Both the position numbers and the translations under genes were made by a program. A DNA stretch of 64,000 nucleotides from Jacaranda mimosifolia (lineage: Eukaryota; Streptophyta; Magnoliopsida; Lamiales; Bignoniaceae): NCBI GenBank assembly GCA_018894105.1, contig CM032133.1, positions 20,660,501 through 20,724,500 of the forward strand, in the 5' to 3' direction. The stretch's first letter is position 1. The number at the start of each line of letters is the position of its first letter. Positions 23,584 to 34,503 of the stretch are shown here, in pieces. The notes under the pieces are model-generated. The model was not told the DNA's origin. It made no database searches and worked only from the letters and a program-made list of their open reading frames with translations.

Positions 23584-25648
23584 CACGGCAATAAGTATGA
23601 CATTTAGCGGCATTAACGTAGTAATATTTTATAAGATAATTATATAAAAAATTTAATATAGTGGTAATCATAAAAGAATACCACTATGTTATAATATTTG
23701 ATGGTATTTGCTTATAAACGATAAATAAATTAGTTACATTTAATTAAAAATGTTAAGATATATCTATTTTAAAACACTTAACTATTGCCACTAATTCTTT
23801 CTAAAAAATGCCACTAATATGTAGTTGTGGTGTCATTTGAAAAAAAATCAAAAAGTATTTAGTGGCATTTTCTAATATAATGACACATAAAGATAAGATA
23901 GTGTTAGTTTTAGAAAAATGCCACTATAATAAAATATTTAGTGGCATTTGATTATTAAATGATATATAAGATAGTGGCATTTGATTAAAAATGCCAACAA
24001 AAATGAATTTTGCAGGCATTTAGCTAGTGCCACTAATTTTTCTTAGAAAATGTCACTCATATTTATTTATGGTGTCATTTAGGAAAAAGATATTACAAAA
24101 TATTTTAGTGGCACCAATTTAGTAATATTCTATAGTGTAGTAACCCACAAGAATAATATAGTGATAATTATTGAAAAATATCACTATATTACAATATTTA
24201 GTAGCATTTTGATTAATAAATAATAAATAAAGATAATGGCATTTGATTGAAAATGCCAACATAAATGTATTTCAAGGCATTCAATCAATGATACTAATTT
24301 TTCTTAAAAAAATTTAATGTTATTAATTATGGTGTCATTTGAAAGAGATGCTACAAATTATTTAGTGACACTACATAAAAGTAATATGGTAAAAAAAAAA
24401 AAAAAGGATACCACAATAGTTAATCAATACGTTAACGACATTTTATAGTAGTATAGTGATATATTAGAGTAATACAGTGATAGCAGTAAAAAATATATAC
24501 ATACATATATATATATCACATAATATAATGCTTAGTGTCAATTGATTAATAAATGTTGTAAAAATGTGGTGGCATTTTATTGAAACAACCAACATAATTA
24601 TATGTTAAAAGGCATTTAACTAGTATCAATACCTTTTTTTTAAGAAAAAAAAAAATGCCACTCATAACTTAATCATGGTGCAATATAAAAAAATATCAGA
24701 AAGTAGATAAATAATATAAAAGTATATCAACAACTATAAAATTTACAAATTTGTGTGCATATATATCTATATATATCGTATCATTAATGTATTGATGCCC
24801 TATTTAATTTATATTTAACCATATGCCGAAAAAGTATAATAAATTTAAGTTTTTGTTGATTTTTTCTCTCCTTACCTATATATTATGTTTTGCCTCTCTT
24901 TATTTTTTGGATATTTTATATCTCTAAACTAATTTATCTCTCACACTTTTTTAGTATGTTATTTCATATAATAAATTTGAGCGCATGCGTATATTTAAAT
25001 AATTGAGTAAATGTACTTTCAAACTATACAAATAAATTAATATCTTTGATTTGATGGATAACTTGGTGGTAAACTCATATTCTTGCAAACATATGGTTGT
25101 GGGTTCAAATCTCTTATAAAGATGAATAAAGCCATTTTGGAGTCTCACAATTAGGAAGTTGGAGTAGGTTAACATACATATGTAAAGGAATCTTTGTTGA
25201 TATTTAGTGGCATGCTAACATGTCATTTAAAGAATCTTTTAGTAACATTTTAATATACCATTTGCTATATTTTTTTGAGGCATGTTAATATGTCATTAAA
25301 AAAATCTTTCATGGCATTTTAACATTTCATTTATTACATTTTTTATGGTATGTTATAATTTCATTTAAGAGATTTTTCGTGGCATTTTAATACGTCACTA
25401 CATGCAATTTTTGTGGCATGTTAGCCTGTCATTTAATGTATTTTTTGTGATATTTTAACATTTTATTTAATTCATTTCTTGTTACATTTTATTAATGCCA
25501 CAAAAAGAATAAAATAGTGACACTCATATCTTTAGCTACATCCACCTAGATGTCACTTCTAAAAAATGTCATTATATGTAAAAAAATCACTATAATTCTA
25601 TTTAAATGGCATTTTTTAATGCCTCTAATATACAATTTTCTTGTAGTG
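23584..25648. mobile_element. CACTA (En/Spm) transposon, internally deleted, copy A
   Basis: The right end is TTTTCTTGTAGTG, the exact inverse of the CACTACAAGAAAA terminus of plant CACTA elements. The left end CACGGCAATAAG is a diverged version and aligns with the start of copy B. Both ends are filled with subterminal repeats of the form TAGTGGCATTTGATT/AATGCCACTAA in both orientations. No transposase is visible, so it is non-autonomous. The 3-bp flanks (AAT, TAT) do not match perfectly. Confidence 0.85.
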
Positions 25649-25737
25649 TATCTTTGATTTTTTCATACTAATTACTAGAGAAAAAAATATTTAAAAAAAA
25701 AAGCATCAAGTATTATTGTTTTAAATAATAAAGATAT
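25649..25737. other. 89-bp spacer between two CACTA elements
   Basis: AT-rich, starting TATC and ending ATAT. It holds nothing recognisable. Confidence 0.6.
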
Positions 25738-26479
25738 CACTACAAGAAAAAGAGCCTTTAGTGATACTAACTTAGTGTCACTTTATACAGTAATGCCGCA
25801 TAAAAATAATATAGTGACAATTGCATAAAATAATATTTAGTGATATTTGATAAATAAATGACAAATAAAATGGTGACATTTGATTGAAAATGCCATAATA
25901 AATGTATTTTAAAGGCACTTAATTAGTGTCACTAATTATTTTTCTTAAAATATCACTCATAGTTAGTTATAATGTAATTTGAAGAAGAAAAAAAATTGTT
26001 ATAAAGTATCTAGTGATATTCACTTAGTGGCATTTTATCACACAATGACATGCAATACAATTATAGTAATATTTGTTAAAAAATGACTCTGAAGGTAATA
26101 TTTTGTGGCGTTTAGCTAATAAATGTCAAATAAAATAGTGGCATTTGATTGAACATGCCAACATAAAATGGGTTTTAAAGGCATTTAACTAAGTGTCATC
26201 AATTGTTATTAAAAATGGCACTTATATCATGTTTTAGTGTCATTTTGTAGAAAATGCCACAATATATGTAATTACACTAACTTAGTGACATTTTACAATA
26301 TAGTCACACAATAAAACAATATGGTGATAGTTATAAAAAATGTCACTATAATATTATATGTAGTGGGATTTGACATGGCAACATAATTATATTTCAATAG
26401 TCACTTAACTAATGTCACTAATATTTTCTTGTAAATGCCACTCATATTTAGTTATGGTATCATTTAAAAGTTGCCATGT

Positions 26480-28463
26480 GTAGATAAAATTCAAGTACAA
26501 TTAATAACTATAAAATATAAAATATTATATTAAGAATTTAATATAATTTTTAATTATTAACTAAATTAATCATATTTTAAGTTGGTAGACTAAATTGATT
26601 ATATTTTAATTATGCATTGACTAAATTAAACTAACAAACCACCTAATGGCTAGTCACACATTTAAATTAATAAACTACTAGATTTCTTTTTGTTAACAGA
26701 AAGAAAAAGGATGAATACAAGCAAAGTTAGCACATAGAAGGACAAATTAGAATAACATTAATTTATGATAAGCTTGTGGACCGCAATTGCATGCCTACAT
26801 GTCAAAGCAGATTATTAAAAGGCCCATTCTTTATCAAGGTATTGAAGACTGCTACTATCTTTTAATTGTTGGAAAATCTTGTAAAGCTATCAGACGTTGA
26901 TGTCTTTTAATCGTAAAAAATGAATTGAAAACTATTGTTCACATGGGAAGTCATACATACATTCCTTTAAATTTCGTATTTTTAATTAATAATTTATTTA
27001 AGGTTCTTCCATATTTAATAATTTAATCATTAAAGAAATTATTATTGATAACATCCCATTTTATTCCTTTTTCTAACGTGTAAGTGTATAACAATTAATA
27101 AAATTTTAATTTATCTTTTCCGAACCTCAATCATCAATTATGGTAATGTGATAAACTCTCTCAAAATAAAAAATATGTATATATTGGAAAGAGATCATTC
27201 AAATTATTGGAGGGATGACTAAAATAAAGTGAGAGGAAAAACATAGCTTTTTGTTCAGAATTCTTGCAAATTTTCATCATATTCAAGCTTGAAGATTTCA
27301 ACTTTTTCTTGAAGGTATGGGTCTTCTCATTTGATAGTTATTTTCTTTTTCTTTTGTAATATCATGTGCCTTGGAATTTGATGTTAATGTAGAAGAACTA
27401 GTATAAAAAAGTAATATGTATATATACAGTTGCAAAATTTATAAATATGTTTGATATAATTATGGGAATACATAGATTGAGGTTAGTAACATAGTTTTTA
27501 TTCTAGATATACATTTGTGACACAAATCTCATATTAACATAGTTTTTTTCTGGATATGCAACTTTGATGCAAATCTCTTATTATTGTATTTCAATTTCTC
27601 AATTTTTTATACGTTTTCATTTTTAATATTAGTATTTCTTACACCTAATATTGACGTTGCATTACATGTAAATAGTACTCTATTTATTGAATCAAAAAAA
27701 AAAAATAGTACTCCATTTCTCATCAATTGTTAGAAGACACTCAGTGGAGAATATTGAAGTATTACGCAATGAATTGCAACAGAGAGTAATTGGAGTGTAT
27801 GTGCTAGAGAAGTGGAGAATATATGGCTAAAATATTAAATTTTTTATTTATTTATTTATTTATTTTATGTTATATTTCTTTAAGCAAGAATTATAAAATA
27901 AATAACCATTAATTTGTTTAGGTAACCACAATTGATATTGGATTGCTATATAGTACATATGCAATTAATAAAGTAGGTGAGCAAGAATTGGAATCTAATT
28001 ATTGGGAATTCTATGTGCAAGTTGCGGTAAAATGAACGGCTAGTTAGATCATATGGATTGCACAAAACTATCGGACAAGCTGTTGGACATAACATTGCTT
28101 GGCCAAAAGCTTCTGTGGTATGTACTAATAGTATTACAATTTCTTAAATTTTGTAAAATATTAATCTTATTGGTTTTACATAATTATAACTTCTATATAA
28201 TAACAATAATATATTTATATTATTAAATATATTACTGTCCTACTTGTGCAAATTTCAAAGGATGTTGATTCTCCCCTTTATAGATGATTCAAATGATTTT
28301 CGAAAATATACCATTTCAAGTCCTGGATTCTCACCTCTATGGTCAATTTTGATGAGTTCCGAACATTTAGTGAATTTGAAGTACATTTGAATTCTAGTCT
28401 TCTAATAGAGCTATTTAATTTTGTCAGATTTAGTAAAGTACAATCATTAGATATGTTATTGAT
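26480..28463 (+). pseudogene. Decayed internal coding region of CACTA copy B
   Basis: No long ORF survives. Short plus-strand segments carry protein-like strings: one around 27740-27830 with regular Glu/Leu spacing, another at 28040-28120 ending in IAWPKAS, reminiscent of C-terminal motifs of CACTA-encoded proteins. Intervening DNA is AT-rich and may be introns. The assignment rests on position inside the CACTA element and is tentative. Confidence 0.35.
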
Positions 28464-29974
28464 GGGTAAAATTCATTTTTGTCCCCGAGTTTTCAACTTA
28501 ATTGTAAATCATCCCTATCCTTTTTATTGCCTTCAATTTCATTCTTTTGGCCATCTTCCGATAATATATCCAACCAAATTAAAGGATATTTTAGTAATTG
28601 TTCATTTAATAATTAAACTAATAAAAAAATAAAAAAAAATATGATCCATTCTTTTTTTTTTTTTGGGATAATCTAAGCCATAAACCAAAGACAATACATA
28701 TGATTTATTTTCAGTTTTTTTATTTTTTAATTTAGCTAAATTTATTCCATTATGTTTTAATTTCATTGTCAGCATAGGTTATCAATCTTGAAGGTAAGAT
28801 CTCTTCACTTTAAGGTAAATAAATTATAAGTTTGTTAAATTATAAGTCGTCAAATAAGTTAAGTAATTAAATATATTTATACTAGCATTATCCTTGTGTT
28901 ATGCACAGATTTTTTAAAATTATTATATATTAATTTAATTATTGAATAAATATAACTATAAATAACAATATAAAAATAAAATTATTACTTAAAAAAATGC
29001 AAGTAAAATTAAATTTAAAACTTTAAAATTTAGTATTTAAAAGTTGAGATATAAAGACATCTCATGTACATAATGTCATGAAAAGTAAACTTCAAGATAA
29101 TTCAGTGAGAAGTTAAAAAAAAAAATTTATAAAGATAAAAGTCTATGAATATTATTACATATTTTATTAAAAAGAAGAAAATGTTATGCAACTGAAAACT
29201 AATAGATAGTTGCATTAAAAAATAAAAACATATGAGAAGGATATAGAAAATAAGATTGACAGCTTCAAAGTTGTTGGGAAAAAAAAACCGTAAAATTATA
29301 GTACTTTAAGATTACTTTAGACTTAAAAGACGATGAATATATATTAACTTAAATTTTTGATTAAGAATCAATTAAGTTAAGACAACTTCAATAGTAAAGA
29401 TTAAAAAAGTTAAAATAAATCAAAATAAATATATAAAATAATTATAAAGCTAAAATCAATATTAGTATATAAGTTAATAGAAACCTTTTAATTTGACTCA
29501 TAACTTAGTTATCGAATATCAAGTGAAGAAAAGGGTTTGACATTAGTAATAAAAAGTTAAAATTATAGTAAATAGATAAAGTAATTATAAACTAAAAATT
29601 GATTTTAAAATATGAATTAGCAATAGAATATGGGGATGAAATTAGAATGTAAAATAAATTATGGTATATTTTCAATTAAGAACAATATGTTGATGGCAAA
29701 AAATTTTGTTGAAAATGCATCTTTTGTCAAAAAATGCACCTTCCATATGCAAAACTAAAAGACCATTTTGCATTTCTTTTTATATTTTGGCGATGGTTTT
29801 ACTTATTATGTGTTACGTAAAAGATAGTTAAAAGGGTCATTTGGTTATTTTCCAATTTTTGGCCGAAAAGTGTTAACAAAAGATGGCCAGAAGGATGAAA
29901 TTGAAGGCAATTAGAAGAATAAAGATGATTTTGCAATTGAGTTGAAACCTCAGTGATGAAAATGAATTTTACCC
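28464..29974. mobile_element. Mutator-like (MULE) element nested in CACTA copy B
   Basis: The ends are GGGTAAAATTCATTTT and its inverse AATGAATTTTACCC, with inverted similarity continuing about 150 bp inward (CAACTTAATTG / CAATTGAGTTG and GCCTTCAATTTCAT / ATGAAATTGAAGGC). Flanking 10-mers TGTTATTGAT (28454-28463) and TGTTATGGAT (29975-29984) form a near-perfect target duplication. Long terminal inverted repeats plus a 9-10 bp duplication fit MULEs. The interior is AT-rich with no ORF. Confidence 0.8.
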
Positions 29975-30029
29975 TGTTATGGATAAGTGATGTTTCTAAG
30001 AACTTATATTTATTTAATGATTTTATTTA

Positions 30030-30773
30030 GGGTAAATTGCATTTTTGGTCCCATAAGTTAGACTCATTTGAATTTTGGTCCCATTCTTTATGACTTTCGC
30101 ACATTGCATCCCATAAGTGCATTTTTTTTGCAATTTAAGGACCACGACGGCTTTTCGTCCAATAATGAATGGAGCACTCACGTGCCACTCATGTGACCAT
30201 TAAATTGTTGCTTTTTTGGTCCCATAAGTTTATGCCCATTTGTATTTTTGGTCCCAACGATAGCTCCAATAAATTTTTTTGAAGTTTTAACTACTTTTCT
30301 TTATTACATTCAACATCCTAAACAACCCAAGTATCACTTGTTTTGTTTTTTCACACATTTCAGGGTCTTTCCAAGCAAAGAAACCACATCTATTATTCAT
30401 GAAAGCACAACCATGAAACCTCCTATTTAGATTTTCATTTGTCCATGAGGTTTTCAATGAAGATTGTATGCCACAAAAATAAATAGCACCTTCACTTGCA
30501 GCTATTTTTCTTTCTTCTTCTATAAAAATTTATTGGAGCTATCGTTGGGACCAAAAATGCAAACGGGCCTAACTTATGGGACCAAAAAAGCAACAATTTA
30601 ACGGTCACATGAGTGGCACATGACTGTTCCGTTAATTATTGGACGGAAAGCCCTTTTGAGTCCTGAAATTGCAAAAAAAATTGCATTTATGGGATGTAAT
30701 GTGCGAAAATCATAAAGAATGGGACCAAAATTCAAATGAGTCTAACTTATGGGACCAAAAATGTAATTTACCC
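30030..30773. mobile_element. Pack-MULE with about 245-bp inverted repeats and perfect 9-bp target duplication
   Basis: It runs from GGGTAAATTGCATTTTTGG to its inverse at 30773. The arms 30030-30275 and 30528-30773 are inverted copies, both including GGTCCCATAAGTT and TCCGTCCAATAAT-like segments. The flanks are identical 9-mers TTTTATTTA at 30021-30029 and 30774-30782. The 250-bp centre is not repeated and encodes a zinc-finger fragment on the minus strand. Confidence 0.93.
30288..30527 (-). pseudogene. GRF-type zinc-finger gene fragment captured in the MULE
   Basis: The minus strand is open without interruption through the whole centre of the MULE (about 80 codons, ending TAA near 30287). 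It carries the core of a GRF zinc finger: FCG, then SLKTSWTNEN, NRRFHGC and CGFFAWKDPEM. The first Cys of the CxCG pair is Tyr, and no in-frame ATG precedes the domain, so it is a fragment rather than a full gene. GRF fingers bind nucleic acid; in plants they also occur in many small proteins of unknown role. It may be transcribed from the inverted repeats, but that is unproven. Confidence 0.75.
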
Positions 30774-31397
30774 TTTTATTTAATTTGAAATGTCTCATTT
30801 GCTCCATTTATTTTTGGGTCAATAAATTAATTACTATCATTTATAAGAATAAAGATCATTATGTTATTTTATTATTAAGAGAATTTAATTTGTGGCTATT
30901 AAATAAATAGATATTATTTTTTGTGGCATTTTAGTATGTTACTACATCCATCTATTGTGGCATATTACCATGTCACTTTAACCAAAAAAAATTGACATTT
31001 TGAGATGTCAGTTAATGCACTTTTTGTGATATTTTAAAATATCATTAAATATATTTCTTATTGCACTTTGTTAATGAAAAAATATGATTAAAATAGTGAC
31101 ATTTACACCTTTAGCTCCACCGCAGTAAATGGCACTTATGAAAAATGCCATTTAATATAGAATTGTCACTATAACATTATTTAAATAGCACTTTTTTAGT
31201 GCCATTAAATGTAATTTTTCAACCAAAGACAACGTTATTCTCAATATTTTTACATCCTGTCAAGAATGAGTTGAGTTGTTAGTGGTTAAATAGTATCGCT
31301 CTTGTACATTTTTTTTGTATACACATACTATACGAATTCGATATGTTCACATCTTAGACCTTACACTTATGTGTGAGATTCATGCCACTAACCCTTA

Positions 31398-32430
31398 GGC
31401 CATCTCCAAGGCTGAATATATTTTAGATCCATTTTTTTACTACATCAACAAAAATAATACCTAAAAAATTTAGCACCTCAAATTGAATTTTCCTTCTCCA
31501 ACCTAAGATTCTACTTTTTATATTATTTTAATATACATAGATATTATTTTAATACATTTAAACTAATCTATTTTATTTTTTTAATATTTATATTTTTATC
31601 AATTATTAATTTATTTTAATTTTTAAAAAATATTTAAAAAGGAAAAATTAATAATTGAAAAAAATATATTTTGTTAAGCAACTTCTCAAAAGGTACATAT
31701 TTGAATCTTGAAGAAAAAAGAATAGTACAAATAATTTATGAATCTGTATGATTTAATTATCACGGTTTGATGATATAAATCTAGCTTACAAAAAAATAAC
31801 CAATAAGTCAAAAATATATATAATTTTACACTTAATTTTTTTGAAATATATTAAATAATTTTTTAAAAATATATGAAATAAAAATATATGTGAAATTAAT
31901 ACATAAATTAATATAATTAAAAAATCTTCAAAATTTACATATTTAATATAAAAATACATAATTAATATGTAAATTAATATTAAAATTTGCATAAATTAAT
32001 ACATAATTAATGTAAAAATTAAATTTACTTATAAATTAATACATGAATTAGTATAATTTTTTTTAAAAATTACATTAATTAAAATAAATTAAATAAAACA
32101 AAAAAATTAAATTTTAAAATTAAATTTTTTCAAATATATGAAATAATTTTTTTGAAATATATGAAATATATAAAAATTAAAATTTACTTACAAGTTAATA
32201 CATAAATTAATATAATTTTTGAAATTATTTACATTAATAAAATAAATTCAATAAAAGAAAAAGATAAAAAAAATAATTAAATAAGAAATGGAATATTTGG
32301 TCAATATGTGACTTTGACCTAAATTTCCAAATTTGAAACCAACATAACGCTTGGGTTGAGACAAGTCATGTGCTATTTGGGGCGTTAATTTGAAAAATAG
32401 CACTGCAAATGGACTAGGGTTGGAGATGCC
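31398..32430. mobile_element. Candidate non-autonomous DNA element with GGCATCTCCAA ends
   Basis: The left end is GGCCATCTCCAAGGCT and the right end is the inverse of GGCATCTCCAACCCTAG. Such ends are common in plant MITEs. The 1-kb interior is extremely AT-rich (TTAATATAATT-type repeats) without coding sequence. No clear target duplication was found. Confidence 0.55.
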
Positions 32431-32678
32431 AATACATGTACAAGTGTGAGGTTCAAGATTCATACCCTAGCAAACTCATATATGTGCATATTAATTTAAA
32501 AAACATTTAACTGGCTTACTTTTTTTATTTTTTGAATGATTGTTGACCCAATGGCATTAGCTTTACATTTGTATATATAAAGTTTTAGGTTTGAATCCTA
32601 ACGAACTCCAAATGTATGTGTGTACATTAATATAAAAAAAGATATAGTGTCAAAAATAAGCCAAGGGGTTAATTGACC

Positions 32679-33061
32679 TAGGGCTGTAAATAGATATTCG
32701 AAAATTTGTTTACCGTTTGCATTCGTATCCGTTTATACAAAATTTATCCACATCGTTTAAAACGGATATTATCCGTATTTGATTAGTAGATATCCGACTA
32801 TAAATGGATACGAATATGGTAAATGCGTATCCGATCCGTTTAACATCCGATTTGAATATATATTTATTAAATAATATATTATCTATATTTTTTAATAAAA
32901 ATCTCGTAATTCATATATGTATATATATAAATTATAATTGAAGAACTGGGAAGAAAAAAGAATAAATTTAAAAAATTATTGTAATATAGAGAAAAATTTG
33001 AAGAATAAAGTTAATCAACATAATTATTATTAGTTGACTTTATAATTAATATACTTAAATT

Positions 33062-33107
<46 letters not shown>

Positions 33108-33520
33108 GTACTAATAATCAATTATAAAGTCAATTATAAATTAGAAATTATGTTATTTGTTTGATTGCTTTCGTTTTAATAAAATTATATAATTCCTTCT
33201 ATTCGTTAAAATATATATTTGTTATAGGTACATAGATTCACTTATTTGGATATTCGCAAATGAATATCTAAATAATTATCATCGAATATGAATATAAAGT
33301 AATAATTCGAATATGGATAAATTTAATAAAATATGAATGTATCTGAATAATTATAATCGGATACGGATATTTTTGAATTCAACCGATATCCGATGGATAC
33401 GAATTTGGACATCATTTTTAAATATCCATCAAATCCGTATCTGTATCCGAATATTCAAAAAATTAAATGAATACGAATATGAAAATATTATATCCAATTC
33501 GTTTAATATCTGTTTACACT
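32679..33520. mobile_element. hAT-like non-autonomous element (TAGGG family), copy 4
   Basis: It starts TAGGGCTGTAAATAGATATT and ends ATATCTGTTTACACT, with the last few terminal bases altered. TTGACC flanks both sides (32673-32678 and 33521-33526). Read in reverse it matches copy 2 along most of its length, including GGATATTATCCG and TAGTAGATATCCG-type motifs. It contains an (ATT)n microsatellite at 33063-33107. Confidence 0.8.
33063..33107. repeat. (ATT)n microsatellite
   Basis: About 14 ATT units lie within hAT-like copy 4. Confidence 0.95.
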
Positions 33521-33665
33521 TTGACCTAACAACTTTGCCCTCATATTTATTCATGTAAGGTTTAAAATTCTAACATACTTTTTATGCTCGTGGGAATGTA
33601 AAGAAAGAAATATAGTGTCAAACAAGTACATTCTATTAATATATATTGTATTTTATCTTATCTTA

Positions 33666-33666
<1 letters not shown>

Positions 33667-33714
<48 letters not shown>
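33667..33714. repeat. (TTA)n microsatellite
   Basis: About 16 TTA units, in the intergenic region 3' of the hydrolase gene. Confidence 0.95.
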
Positions 33715-33715
<1 letters not shown>

Positions 33716-34503
33716 TGCTATATATAAAAGCTTGAATTATCTCAGCATATATTACTGTGTTCAAACTAAGATATCCTTATTAATTTTAAGCTGAGCTACA
33801 AATATAAGTAAAATAGTTAAACAGTAAAATGCAACTATATATATTAATTGTAACGTCTTGCAACGCTGACTGAGAATGATAACAATTTACTAACATCTAA
33901 AAAGTTCTGCATATCTAACAGAAGAAAAAGATACTCGACATAAGAGGCTAAAATTCTGCCTGATATTACCAAAATAAAAAATAAAAATAAAGAAGAGAAG
34001 AAAAAATATATGGAACATAATCTTCCTTCAAGAGCTGCAACATCCGATGAACCTCCTCCGCATACATGTCAGCAAATGACAATAGGCAAGAACCAGTTCT
34101 TGCCCGAATAGATTTTTACATTATCTTCTGAGGTCAACTAAAACTGAGATTGGACATAAAGAGAACATGAGAAGGACATTATGATCAACACAATTTGGGG
34201 ATCACATCAAGCGTTCATCTCTCTTGCACTAACGACGTGGAGGAGAAACAAAAGATATAAGTTACAGATTTGCAGACATGAAACAGCTGCTCACATCTAA
34301 CTAATACAAAATTTTACAATTTATAACAAATGAGTTCCTTAGTTCCTCAGGGTCAGATCAAATATGATTTCAGAGAAAGATACCAAATGAGCACGCTCAA
34401 CATGATACATATTCAGGTATTTGAAGCTTTTTATCCACATAGAAACGGTGCCTTACTACTTTTCCTTCTCAGTGCATAAAATTTAATAAGTCGTCTGAAG
34501 TGA

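Larger units (their letters stand above)
25738..31229. mobile_element. CACTA (En/Spm) transposon, copy B, interrupted by two MULEs
   Basis: It starts CACTACAAGAAAAAGAG, followed by about 700 bp of TGGCATTT/AATGCCA subterminal repeats like copy A. The repeats resume at about 30890 and end near 31229. That end aligns with copy A's right terminus except that the last 13 bp have lost the TTGTAGTG form. Between lie diverged element DNA (26480-28460) and two MULE insertions. Plus-strand fragments at 27730-27830 and 27920-28120 (reading ...VEVLRNELQQRV... and ...GQAVGHNIAWPK...) look like exons of an element-encoded protein, now without an intact ORF. Confidence 0.8.

Noticed and set aside
25040..25130. 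tRNA-like B box (GGTTCAAATCTC) suggesting a tRNA gene or SINE
   Set aside because: No convincing A box or cloverleaf, and it sits within CACTA copy A. A similar lone box near 32590 was also dropped.
23584..26480. TGGCATTT/AATGCCA repeats as a CRISPR-like or satellite array
   Set aside because: Units are irregular, occur in both orientations, and lie next to CACTACAAG termini, so they are CACTA subterminal repeats.
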